Made by a program: the position numbers and the translations under genes | Notes under the pieces: generated by a model | Databases searched by the model: none | What the model saw: the letters and a program-made list of their open reading frames with translations, nothing else | Told to the model about the DNA's origin: nothing | Shown here: piece after piece, positions 11,905 to 23,392 of the stretch | How positions within the stretch are numbered: position 1 is the stretch's first letter | Layout: each line of letters begins with the position of its first letter | Assembly: GCF_037042905.1 (NCBI RefSeq) | Contig: NC_087258.1 | Location: 5,372,501-5,436,500, forward strand | Length of the DNA stretch: 64,000 nucleotides | Reading direction: 5' to 3' | From: Lytechinus pictus | Taxonomy: Eukaryota; Echinodermata; Echinoidea; Temnopleuroida; Toxopneustidae

Positions 11905-14900
11905 GTACTGTACATGTGTATGCATATAGATGATTGTGTTTCAATTTATTTTGTGAATATCTGATCATATATCATAACTGTTTTCATAAGGGTCTTACAT
12001 GTAAGAGTCCAAAATTGATGAGGCAAGAAATCTGATATTTTGAATTCTAGACTGCCCAATGTCTATGGAGCAGCAGCAACATCCAGAGTGAATGATATTC
12101 ATGTATGGACATTGTATGGTCATCTGTTTCTTTTTTTTAGGTGGATTATTAAAAGTAAACTAAACACCTTCTGAATGCATACTCAATTTTCATGTATCAT
12201 TAAATCTCAAGGCTTTTCTCATGCATTTTCATATATATTTTAATGAAGAGTTATGCCTTATTACTATTTTATTGGTTTAAAGACCTTTATCTCATTTCAT
12301 CAACTTTTATCAAATGTTGTCTTTGTGATTGGTTATTCATGCAGCGAACAGTTCATGTGAATGATGTACATTTTATATTGTGGAGAAAATCAGTGAAGTT
12401 ATGGGTAAATTGAATCATCTTCCATGAATATAAGAACAGAATATATAAGATTATTTTTACAACACCACATACAGTATCTAAATGTAATAGCAGACAGAGT
12501 TATCATTTCTTTATATAACGGATACCGTAGTTTATGTTAAGTACATCTAATTTAATGTTATATTTCATGGAACTAAGTTAAATGCTTTCATGAAACAATT
12601 TGTTGTACATGATGCATCAAAGCTCAGAATTAATTTTTTCTTTTCGTTCAAAGATAAATCATGCAACTTATCATTTGACTTTTCAAGTCTGAAAAAATTG
12701 GGCAAAATAAGTGCAGAAAACAAATACGATGATTTCATTACCCGTATCATGATTCGTGATTGAATTATGACCTCATATATCAGGAGTCATTATGTCACAC
12801 TGATTCCATTGTGATGTAATGGGTCATGTTGATGGCTTGAGTTTGTATTCGCAAATTGACTTGTTAAAAGCATTTTGGCACCTTGTGAAAGAAATGTCTC
12901 TTGCTGCTAAAATATGTACTAGTATCCTATTTTCTTGGGAGGGAAAAAAATGGTTGCTGAGTTTTTTCACACTAGATCTAAACCAGCTGGCAGTAATATC
13001 AGATACAGACAACTCATTATTTTCCTCTTTGATATCACGTGTTTGATATTATAAATATTACATAGGCTTTTATCGTCACCTGGCTGGCAAGAGGGTTGTA
13101 GGTTCCATTTAGGCCGCGATTTTCACTTCATCTGTGGCTGGCATATGACTGTTGGCTCAAGCATGTGCTACACAAAATATACAGAGCACACAAGAGAGAT
13201 AACGCCCTTCTGCCTGACAAAGAGGAAATGGAATTTGACATGATTGTAATTTCTTATGCTCATATGCCAGGAAGATGACTGTATCCAGCCGTGTTTGTAT
13301 TGTATCTGCCTTATTGCATGTGACTTTATATCTCTGAATACACTCAACATTGTGGTAGGCATGTAGTACCGTACCGGTATGTGATATTACAATAGCAAAG
13401 TTACACATGACTTTGTATTCATATTGTTTGGAGACTTTAATATTCCTTTTTATGGTGGCAGCAGTGGGATGTTGGTGAGCAGTGGATTGCCCATAACACA
13501 AAGCTTAGCAATAATCGAAGAACATTTTTCTAAGATTGATTGCATTGACTAGTGTATAATCAATTGTGAAAATCAAGCGTATGATTAATCGCTAACCTTT
13601 GCGTTCCGGGACCCAGGGGCCTGCTTCATGTAGGAAATACTCTGAGATGCTCACTTCTCTGAACCAATCAGATGCAAAGTTTTAGGGGAACCATTTCATG
13701 AAATAAATAGTGATTTTCACAAACTATCCTTATAACCTCCTGCAAATCCTTGCATCTGATTGGCTCAGAGCAACTAAGTCAGTGGAAACCACTATTTGCT
13801 TCATGAAACTCCCCTGAAATGTGGCAAGTCAATAGGTTCATTAAATCAATCTTGATCATAGTGGTAATATATGTAGCTAAAGTTTAAATATACATGTATA
13901 AAGATGCTGATTAACATTAATTTCTACTGTAAGTACATGTAGCTTATTGTTAACACATATATTTTTGGACATTACAGACTATCAGTATCAACAAAATTAC
14001 TTGAAAATGCCACAATTGAGATTTGGATGTAAGAATAAGGATGTATTTCAGGCTCTAAAATTTGGGCTTCATATTCCAGCTGTTATGTCATAATTTGATC
14101 AGTTGTATTATGGATATCCTTGTAGAATTATCTTTGAACTTTTATTCAGGAAAAGAGTCATGAAAAAAGAGACAATATTTGTTATAGAAGCAAATGGATT
14201 GTCCTGGTCCTTGTTGGATAAAAAGATAAAATCAATGGTAAAATTTAATAATTGAAAGCTACAATTGATTGTGAATATTGATTATATTTCTTTGTTATAC
14301 AGGGCGACATAACATGATTTGTATTTTGTTGATTGGGCCCCATCAAATACAAATGGGCAATTGTGTGACGTACATTTACCTTGTTAATTTCTTCATCTGG
14401 TGTTTAAAAAATGCAATTATGGCTGCTATATGTCTTATTTATTCCATAAAAGTTTTGATGTATAGAAAAGGTATGAAATTTGAATCAATCTTTACTATAT
14501 AAAGACTTAATCAAACACTAACAGTATTTTGTTAGAGGTTTAGGATTTAGTATAGCAAATAGCTGAAAGCACTCAAGATGTATTAAAACGTTGATTATAT
14601 GGTGTTTATATTTATGCAGAATTTGCATGTATTGTGTACATGGAAAGTGATATATATCTGTTTCATACTGTCAACCATTCCCTATTCATCTGTACATGTA
14701 CTGTTATTATCTGGAAAACTTCTGAATAAATTGTACCAACAAAGATTGCCTTGAGATTTATAATCAGAAATAAAGTATTGTTTAACACTTTATATTATAA
14801 GAAATTGTTGTTGGATTTGTTTTTAAATGGAACTTATCGAAATCAAAGGTTGTACAGAAGATGAAGCAATATGTAATGTGTGTGTAATTGAGTTTTAGTA

Positions 14901-15205
14901 GGCGTGTATCAATCAGACACGATTATATACATCTGGGGCCGACCTTTAACGTCACCATCCAGAAGATGTGACTTGGGCTCGAACCTCAATACATTTAAGT
15001 TATTTTGCCAGTGAATTTGCCATCCAATAGTAGCTACCTTGGTACATGTGAGTAAAGATACTTAACAGCCAGCCAAAATCAAGAAATCTTTGGGAGGTCT
15101 ACGAATGGCAAATAATTTACTATATTAGTAACTCTTACCTCTTATGCAATGTGACTTTAGAGTGCACACATGTATGCTATGTGAATTTTGATAGATCTAT
15201 ACTTA
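11905..15205. other. Intergenic, no gene seen apart from one MITE
   Basis: AT-rich DNA. It holds a short inverted-repeat element at 13613-13815. No frame here has features of a gene. Confidence 0.4.
13613..13815. mobile_element. Short inverted-repeat element (MITE)
   Basis: The ends CAGGGGCCTGCTTCATG and, from the right, CAGGGGAGTTTCATGAAGC are inverted. Internal arms ACCAATCAGATGCAA and TTGCATCTGATTGGC are also complementary. It is non-coding. Confidence 0.7.
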
Positions 15206-15867
15206 GAGGTCAAAAAGAAAATCAATCTAGCATAACACTGAAAATTTCATCAAAATCGAATGGAAAATAAGAAAGTTATGACATTAGAAAGTTTTGCTTA
15301 TTTTGAGATCACAAAACAGTGATATGCAAATGAGACAGACGATGATGTCCCTCACTATTTATTTTGTTTTTTATTGTTTGAAATAACAGTATTACAATAT
15401 TTCATTGATTTGACAATTAGGACCAACTTGACTGAACGAACCATATAGTATTAAACAATGCTAATTCCACATGTTCAGGGAGGAATAATTATTGTTTCAC
15501 TTGACACAGTAGAAAATTTGAATATTTAATTTCATGAAATAGAAAAGAAATAGTAAGTGGATGAAATCATCAGTCTCCTTATTTGCATACTGACCTGGGG
15601 TCCGTTGCAGAAAGAGTTGCGTTTAAACGCAAGTAAAAAAATCAGTCGCAAGTCCCAGAGTTGATTTTCAGAGTTGCGATTGATTGCAACTCTTTCTGCA
15701 ACGGGCCCCAGGATGTGCATATAACTGTTTTGTGAAATTAAGCATAACTTTAAAATGTAATAAATTTCTTTTTTTACATCCGATTTTCATGAAATTTTCA
15801 GTGTTATGCTAGTTGGATTTTTCTCTTTTCTATTAAAATTGACTATTGGTTGGGGTGGACTTGTCCT
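15206..15867. mobile_element. AGGACAAG-family MITE, left-truncated, with a second MITE inside
   Basis: The right end TTGTCCT is followed by TTAA at 15868-15871. The left end is decayed. The body matches 11306-11900. At about 15597-15709 it is interrupted by another hairpin element; other copies give the uninterrupted sequence around GACCAGGATGTGCATATAAC. Confidence 0.75.
15597..15709. mobile_element. 113-bp hairpin MITE
   Basis: GGGTCCGTTGCAGAAAGAGT at the left is inverted against ACTCTTTCTGCAACGGGCCC at the right. It lies inside an AGGACAAG-family element, so it is the younger insertion. Confidence 0.8.
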
Positions 15868-16151
15868 TTAATGAATGAAAATTCTCAGAAAACAAGGATA
15901 TTGTTTTACAAAATATCTTTATTACAGACCATGATACAGCTCTCTATTTACAATTTACATACATATTACAAATTTTTCAGATGGATTCATAACAAAAATT
16001 TATTGTACAATGTATCATGTACATCGTATGTGGAAGACTAGGCCCTTTGAGGGTTTGCAAATGACATGACATGGGGAGCAAAGTACAGGTACACTTGAAT
16101 GTCAACAGTTGAAACGATCATAAAATGTTATATAGTTCAACCAAATGACCA

Positions 16152-16342
16152 GGGCCCCGTCTGACAAAGAGTTACGATTGATCCAATCAATCGCAACTAC
16201 GGATGGCCAGCAACGTCAGCATCTATTAAATGCATGTTTGTTCGAAATATTTTCTAGCTTTGATGTATATTCATGCATTGATGGATTTCCATAGAGTTAT
16301 GATTGATCAGATCAATCACAACTCTTTGTAAGACAGGCCCCA
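16152..16342. mobile_element. MITE with long inverted ends, copy 3
   Basis: Left GGGCCCCGTCTGACAAAGAG and right CTCTTTGTAAGACAGGCCCC form near-perfect inverted ends. This is the shortest and cleanest of the three copies. Confidence 0.8.
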
Positions 16343-17505
16343 GGTAGTACTGAATATATTACCATCTTATGCAGACTGATTCTAGTAGAAAATAAATAAT
16401 TGTTGGAAGACCTCAATGGACAAAATAAGCATACCATTCTGCTGCTAGATGAATCTATTTCTGATCAATTATTATACATGTTCCTACAAATGATATGTGT
16501 TGGAGATTTTCATTACTATTTCAGCCTAGATTGCACAATTCACAAAATTAGATCTTGTCATGTAAAATGTACGTCAGAACTTATTAGAATTAGATCCACA
16601 TTCCTAGTCGAAAATCGACCTTGAATTTAAAGACTATTTCCCACAGGAACTAGGTCTATTGTAATACCATACAGGAAAAATGTTAATCATTTCCAAAGTT
16701 GAATTAAATATTACTTTTTAATCATGATATTATATTTTGTATCACAGTAATCACAACCAAACACCTCTTGCACCTATCTGGTTGAGTAATTTGCTTCAAT
16801 ATATTCAAATATTTCATTTCTGGAAGGACAACTTACTTGTATTCAAATTTACTTGTAGTATCAATAACTTCCTGAAATCTGTTTTTTAATTCAATAAACC
16901 CACTGCATTTTAATTCATTTCATCAAATTAACTGCAATCATCTGAGGAATACTATTAAAAGAAGTTTGGAAGCTGATTAAGGGATAAAAGTTATTTTGCA
17001 CTTTTTTAAAAACACTTTGGGAAACAGTATTCCCAATAGAATAAGGGAAAGTAGGGCTAGTCTCTTCACTACAAGGTTCTCAGCTTCTGAAGACAAGTTT
17101 CATTGATATTGTGAGGACAGAAAAAAAAACTTTAAAGAGAAAGACGCATCGAGGCCAACTCAGTGACATAACAAATCATAACAAAATAGTAAAATTAAAT
17201 TTAGTGAAATTTTTGCCATTTGTATTCAATGGGTTTTCCAGTAGTATGCATTGTTCTTCTTGTACCGGTATTGCAACGGTATGAAATTGTCTATTGACAG
17301 TCAGCGAGTCAGCTTTGTAGATTTCATTCCCCACCCCCCTTCCCCTGGCACATTGTGATACTTATATCCCAGGAGACTATAATTCAGCCATTTTTTAGAA
17401 GGGGGAGGGACATGTATGCCAAAGGGCAGACTTGACTAATTGTTATTAGCATCGTATTCATGTTACTCCAAAGAAATACATCCTTTCCAAATTGGGACAG
17501 ATTTC
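16343..17505. other. Intergenic, no gene seen
   Basis: AT-rich DNA downstream of the minus-strand centrin-like gene. It may hold part of its 3' UTR if the proximal AATAAA is not used. No coding feature is supported. Confidence 0.4.
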
Positions 17506-17790
17506 TTGACTGGAGGGTTGTGGCCCAGTGGATTCCTCTCTGGACTTTGAAACAGAAGGTTGTGAGTTCAAATCCAAGGTGTGCTAAATTTCCTTCAGCA
17601 AAAAATTGATCTACATTGTGCAGCACTCAACCCGGGTGAGGAAAATAGGTACCTGGCAGGGAGTAATTCCTCAAATTAATTCCTTGTGCACTGCAATGCT
17701 GCCAGGCTAAATAATATCCAAGTCCTTTGGAAGCGCAGAGATGTTCATAATGTGATGTGCTATACATAGAACTGTTTATTAATATTATTC
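17506..17790 (+). repeat. tRNA-derived SINE abutting the centrin-like stop codon
   Basis: A-box-like TGGCCCAGTGG is followed by a degenerate B box (GAGTTCAAATCC), the body block GGTACCTGGCAGGGAGTAAT, and an ATT-rich tail ending at about 17790. The tail meets the TGA of the minus-strand centrin-like gene (17789-17791) and contributes an AATAAA on that strand (17775-17780). Confidence 0.8.
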
Positions 17791-17961
17791 AAAATAGATT
17801 TGTTTTAAGCATAATGGTGGAGAATTCTTGAAGGTCTACCATGTTGTCTCCATTCCTATCAGCCTCCTCAACCATCTCTCTCAGATCAGCCTCTGTAAAC
17901 TTCACACCAGATTCCTTGGCCGCTCGCTTCAGGTTGTCTAATGTTAGCTTGCCAGTGTTAT
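17789..17961 (-). CDS. Centrin-like exon 5 (last)
   Basis: Acceptor CAACCTTCAG, then the rest of EF3 (NTGKLTLDNLKRAAKESG) and EF4 up to KTNLF and TGA. The stop lies exactly at the tail of an antisense SINE. Confidence 0.9.
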
Positions 17962-20900
17962 CTGAAGGTTGAAGCAAGATTACATTTTTCATTGAAAACT
18001 GCCAATTTAAGAATTATGGGTTTGTCCATTCATCCACCAAAACAGATTTTGAATGGTGCTACGGATTGGCAGGTTAACAGATTATTTACATACATGTATT
18101 TTCACTTTTTAATTTATTACTTGTTGTAATTATTTTATATGGTATTCTGTTGCAACCACAGCTGATTACAATGCATAATACATAAATATATCAAAAAATT
18201 AAAGAACACAACTCAGAGCAACGTCAAATTTTAAGAAAATAAAGATTAAAATGGAACACAAATGTACATTTTCTCATGGAACTAATAATTGGCTGATGAA
18301 AACCATGGCAAAAGGGAAAAGTTGAATTCCAAAAAGTGATCACCTATAAATTGATATTGATAAAGGAAAACATATTGTAGATTTACAGTGAAATAAAACA
18401 TATTAATCAGAACAATTTAAGTTTTACTTATATTGTTATAAACATGAACAAAAGTACATGTATAAAAAAAAGAAAAACAATAATACTCTAAAGATCCAAA
18501 TTCAGAAATCCCCGTCCCATGTATATGTATACAAAATTGCCATAGTCATTTATCAGAGATGTTCCTATTATGTACAGCAGCATATGCAGGATTTTCTAAA
18601 GGGGGGATTCAAGCTGAATGAAATGCTGACAACCAACCCCCCCAAAAAAAAATTAAGGGGGGTTGAACCCCTGTAACCCCCCCCCCCCCCCCCCCCCCGG
18701 GTTGTAATAAAAAACGTTTTTTATAAAAAAACAAAACAAATAAAACGCTTTTTATTGTTTTAAAACGTTTTAAATCGTTTTAAAACGTTTTTTTCCCAAC
18801 GAACGATGTAATTTTCTGTAAATCAATTAAATTGTACATTTAATACAGTATGATTTAAGCTCTTGATGTTTTAAATACATTTTTGGAGTATTAGTAAGAG
18901 ATGACTACAATTTTTTTTACTGAATTTCCAACAGAAAAGTTCATATTTTCCCCCAAATAACAAAATCAAGGAAATTGAATGCCGAAAAATTAAGTTGACA
19001 TTTCATAAGTTTATTCCTCATACATATGATGTAGTCTCAGGTTTTTTTTTGTCTTGTCAATCTAGGGGGTGAGAAGAATTTGCACAATGTAAGAAAATGA
19101 CATAATCTATAGACTATAGGCTTTCAATGCTTAATTTCATTTACTCAATATGCTTTATTTCATTTGAATCAATTATACAAATTTTAAGTAATAATAATGA
19201 TAAAAGTCCGCTTTTATATCGCGCTTAACATTGGAACGACATGTCTAAGCGCTTTAAAGATTTATTATTACCACAATCATCGGATTCAATCAGTCATTCC
19301 CGCACACAATGTATGCACATCCTCCACTCCCTGGGTAGTATTCAAGTCAGTCGCCAGTGAGGCGCACATAGTACTGGACAAGCTACAATGACTTTTACAT
19401 TCTACCGGGTACCCATAAGTGCATGAAATACAAAATTGGGTTTAAATCTATAAATATTAGGCCCTTGAACTGCTTATTTCTTTAATTGAGGAATTCTGAT
19501 CAAATTGTTTTTTTAATGTTTGTTTTAACTGTTTTTTTTACATATTTCTTATCTACAGTTTTGTGGTTACTTTTGTGTTTTTTTAATCGGTTTTTTAATG
19601 GAAATTATTGGCAATAATTTTCCAATCATTAACAAAAAGTACAAATATTGATACAGATAAAAATGTTGGCGAAAAATTTGCATTGGTTTTATACATGAAA
19701 TCACGATATTGAGCAATTCTGGTCTGTCATGCACTTGTAATATCATTGAGCTATTAATGTGTTGATAGCTCCATGGTAATATCATAACCACATATCCATG
19801 CATGTATCCAAAAAATAGTCTTGAACAATATGGCGTGGCCCTGTTGTGCTTATGGATTTATCATATAAATTTTTAAGGGGGCCATTACGGTCACCTGGGA
19901 GTGTTAGGGTTAAAGGTCAAGTCCACCCCAGAAAAATGTTTGATTTGAATCAGTAGAAAAAATTCAAACAAGCATAATGCTGAAAATTTCATCAAAATCG
20001 GATGTAAAATAAGAAAGTTATAACATTTTAAAATTTCGCTTATTTTTCACAAAACATTACAACTCAGTGATGTGCAAATGAGAGAGTTGATAATGCCCCT
20101 CACTATTTTTTTTTAAATTGTTTGAACAATACAATATTTCAATTTTTACAGATTTGATAATAATGACCAACTTGACTGAACCAAAAAATGTTAAAACAAT
20201 GGTAGTTCCACACATGTTCAGGGAGGAAAAAAATGTTTGCTAGCTGATTATCTTATACTGAATTAAATTACTTTTCTTCATCTTTACGAAGCGTAAAGTT
20301 TCACCTAATTTTGTGTGTACCTCAAGGTTACAATGTCAGATATACAGTCTATTTGCAAAATATTATGTTTGTGCAACACTTCCATTTCATTCAAGTTCTA
20401 CTATTACATATTTGAGCTCATTTTAAATAGTGTTTCTTTCCCTGTCTAAAAGTGAGCACAACACTCGGATGTTTGTTAAAATGAGAATATTCTTAAATAT
20501 GGATTGATGTGCACAATTGAACAGGAGGAAAGGAACATGACAAAGCAATGGAGAAAGGGAGAATAAGGGGGGAAAGAGAGAGGAGAAAAAGAGTGGTGTT
20601 GAGAAAGAGATTTAGTTAGAAGAAAACAATAAACCAAATTAAGAAATAAAAGTATAAAAAATAAATTCATGTAAAATCACATCCATGCATATTTATAACA
20701 CACAAGTCTATGAGGTGTTTAAAAACGTGTTTTTTTTGTAAAAAAAACGGGTGTTTTAAAACACACCGTTTAAAACGCGCCAACCCTGACCCCCCCCCTG
20801 CGTACGCTTCTGATTATGTACTGTACATGTAAACTCACCATAGTCCATCATTTTGAATCCTTGTGATATTTCAGCCTGTACATCTCTTGCTGTGCCTTGC

Positions 20901-23392
20901 TTATCAATGATGAACAGCAAAAATTCATTGAAGTCAATTGTTCTACAGGAAAAAAGGAGAAATAATATATGTAGAGAGAAAATTTGTATTTAAGAAAAAA
21001 TCAAAAAAGGGGAAGACTCGTGTTTTTTTTTCTGTTTATAAATACCACTTTAATCTAGATGTAATTCATATTAAAAATATTTTTGTTATTCGGCTACTCA
21101 CTGCGACAAAAGTTTTTGACCTCACAAACCATTTTGAATTTAATTTCATTTGAATTTGATTCAATCAAAAGGTTATTTGGGTTGAAAATGTGATTTATTG
21201 ATTATAGAAAGCATGATTCATACAGATAAATTGTAAGTTATCTGAGAATGAGAACACTTACCCCGATCTGTCAAGGTCTATATCTGCTACCATGGCAACT
21301 GCTTCCGTTTTTGAGACTTTGAAACCAAGAGATCTCATGGCTCTCCTTATATGGTCAGCTCGTATCATCCTTCGTGATTGAAAAGAAACATGAAGGTGTT
21401 ACATGAATTTATTAAAAACATAATTTTTACAGGAAGGGATAATGTTGTAAATTGTTTTTTTTAAGTTACTACTCACATGCTACTATTTTCAAATCATTCA
21501 AACTTTCATTTATTTATACTTACAAAATGGCTCAAGCTAGATGTTTCCAGGCTTTTTAAATATCAATTTTGAGTGGCATTGTTAATTGGGTTAAATGGCA
21601 AATACAATGCTCTTTACAATATTTTCATTACTTTGGAATCATAAGTCAGCCTAATAAACTCTTAGAATTACAAGATGGTTAAAACCCTGTCTAAAGATTT
21701 GATAAAGGTTCAATAATGTTTTATATTATTCTCTTTGTCTACAATTAAAATCTTACAAAACTGTATTAAATTATCCCTTTGTATCCATTTTTCCCTTGAA
21801 AAAAATAAAAAAATATGTTATAACAATGTAGGTGACATCACAAGTTAGTGCATCAAGCATTTTGATAGTGACAGAATCTTGCCAATTTTTTTTTGAGAAT
21901 CATTCTGAGCAACGTACAATGTCTTTACAAGCACTTGCGTCACATTGGGTGGTAATTTTGTTGGATTTTGTTGAAATATTTTGTGATCATTACCAAAAGT
22001 TGACACAATCTTTAAACACCTCATTAGATTATCACCCAAATGAGCTCATACTTACCCCCTTTTATCAGCGAAAGCATCAAAGACTGTTTTGAGATCGCGT
22101 ATCTCATGAGTGGTAAGCTGTTCAAAAACCTTGGTTGCTATTCTACATCCCATAAACTCCTTGGTTTGAAGATCGACTCGGTCTCCGGTAAGTACCTTTT
22201 GAAGCTAACGGATCAAGAAAAGAGGAATAGAAAGATGATTATTAAGAATGATTTGATGATTCATGATGCAAGAAGAACAAAAATGTTGTGAGTTAGTTAT
22301 CCATAGTTGACAAACATCTTCAGACACACAAACATTATGGTAACACAGTAAACATGTATATTGATTTTCCAAATGCTCTAGCTTGGATATTGTTTGTGAC
22401 AGATTTTGGAGCGACTCTAGCTAGAAAAGTTGATTGCTTCAAAGCATCTATATTTCTGGAATTTTAAGGATAATTTTGGGCTGTGATAAAGGGGAAATTG
22501 CCCATTGCCATCATGTAATTTCTTCTATGCGTCACGTATACATGTAGACCCAAATCAATCTCTTAATTTGTCCATCTCTGATAATAACTAATAAGGCATA
22601 CATCTGTATGATTTTTTTTTACACATTCTTCACATTTTCTGTGTTAAGAAAATAATGAATTTGCATATCATCAAAGTCAAGAGATATATACCGCTGGCTG
22701 ATATGATTCATGTGAATATTCAATTAAATTTACTTCCAAATTAATTAGGCATAAAGCCTTCATCTGCATAATATACAAAACTAATTAGTGCATTCTCTTT
22801 CAAAAAGGTAAAGGGTGAAGATTCGACAGGATATGAACAGAAGAAAGCTTGAATTTACAAATTATCTACATAATATAATAAAACAACTTAGTGAAGAATC
22901 AAAGAAGAAAAACATGAAATGAAAATCAAGAATATTCAATTTACTTCCCAATCAATTAGGATAAGCCCAGAAACAAGTGCTTATAATATATCTTTCAAAA
23001 AGTTAAGGGTGAATTAAGTTAGAGTCGACAGGATATGAACAGAAGAAAGCTTGAATTTACAAATAATCTACAAAATCCCTGACAAAATAAAACAATTAGT
23101 GAAGAATCAAAGAAGAAGAAAAGGATAGAAGAGAAGGAGGAAGAGAAATTAATTAATGTAGTTCTAATTCTGTACTCTGTAGTGTTATGAACGTTAACAG
23201 AGTATGATACATCATACAGTGTGTTTGGGAATCATAATGATAATATTAACTTACACTTTCTCGGTGTGATGGTTTTGGTTCTTCTGGCCCAAAATCTTGT
23301 GGTGGAATTGGGTCTGGTCTTGGTCTGTTCTTTTCCTCAGCTGACCCTGGTGATTTCGACTTGGCTCTCTTCTTCTTTACTTTAGCAGGCAT
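17789..23392 (-). CDS. Centrin-like (caltractin-type) EF-hand protein, five exons
   Basis: Exons, 5' to 3' on the minus strand: 23255-23392, 22056-22195, 21262-21369, 20839-20942, 17789-17961. All have GT-AG borders and join in frame to 220 residues. Residues 1-46 are a basic, proline-rich tail (MPAKVKKKRAKSKSPG). Four EF-hands follow. EF1 (about 85-98) is degenerate and one residue short. EF2 (DLDRSGTIDFNE, about 124-135) and EF4 (DRNGDNMVDLQE, about 198-209) are canonical. EF3 (DYDNTGKLTLDN) has Asn at position 12, as in centrins. The end, STIMLKTNLF, matches the centrin end (KTSLY type). Centrins bind calcium at centrioles and basal bodies; that role here is inferred. It is about 50 residues longer than typical centrin because of the N-terminal tail. 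The start ATG has A at -3. Calmodulin-like or another EF-hand subfamily is the alternative. Confidence 0.85.
19188..19430. repeat. SINE-like repeat block
   Basis: Starts with an ATAATAATG tract, then TTTTATATCGCGCTTAACAT, AAGCGCTTTAAAGATTTATT and, at the end, TACCGGGTACCCAT, which recalls the SINE copy at 3636-3868. The tRNA head is not clear. Confidence 0.45.
19914..20245. mobile_element. AGGACAAG-family MITE, right-truncated
   Basis: Starts AGGTCAAGTCCACCCC directly after TTAA (19910-19913). The match to 11306-11900 runs to about the TGTTCAGGGAGGA block and then stops. It is nested in the hAT-like element 18575-20812. Confidence 0.75.
20839..20942 (-). CDS. Centrin-like exon 4
   Basis: Encodes TIDFNEFLLFIIDKQGTARD to GFKMMDY, the end of EF2, the linker and the start of EF3. 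Acceptor TTCTGTAG, donor GTGAGT (20833-20838). A hAT-like insertion begins 26 bp into the following intron. Confidence 0.85.
21262..21369 (-). CDS. Centrin-like exon 3
   Basis: Encodes MIRADHIRRAMRSLGFKVSK to DIDLDRSG, the end of EF1 and first half of EF2. RRAMRSLGF mirrors the centrin signature VAMRALGF. It keeps the reading phase on both sides. Confidence 0.85.
22056..22195 (-). CDS. Centrin-like exon 2
   Basis: Begins VLTGDRVDLQTKEF and includes LTTHEIRDLKTVFDAFADKR, the first EF-hand helix pair. The acceptor is TTCAAAAG; the donor GTAAGT follows two bases of a Gly codon. Confidence 0.8.
22725..23135. repeat. Tandem duplication in centrin-like intron 1
   Basis: Two diverged copies of about 200 bp sit side by side. 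Both contain CGACAGGATATGAACAGAAG, AAAGCTTGAATTTACAAA and TTAGTGAAGAATCAAAGAAG. Confidence 0.7.
23255..23392 (-). CDS. Centrin-like exon 1
   Basis: 46 codons, from the ATG to a phase-0 donor GTAAGT. It is lysine/arginine-rich and then proline/glutamate-rich (PRPDPIPPQDFGPEEPKPSH), likely disordered. No upstream in-frame Met was evident. Confidence 0.75.

Larger units (their letters stand above)
18575..20812. mobile_element. hAT-like non-autonomous element in centrin-like intron 4
   Basis: A perfect 8-bp direct repeat, ATTATGTA, flanks it (18567-18574 and 20813-20820). The ends are imperfect inverted repeats: CAGCAGCATATGCAGG on the left, CAGAAGCGTACGCAGG read from the right. It contains a C20 tract (18679-18698), AAAACGTTTT-type palindromes near both ends, a SINE-like block at 19188-19430 and a truncated AGGACAAG-family MITE from 19914. 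No transposase frame is visible. An 8-bp duplication and CAG ends are typical of the hAT superfamily. Confidence 0.8.

Noticed and set aside
18575-20812. Possible transposase in the hAT-like element
   Set aside because: Only frames below 80 codons are present, with no recognisable transposase motif. The element is non-autonomous.
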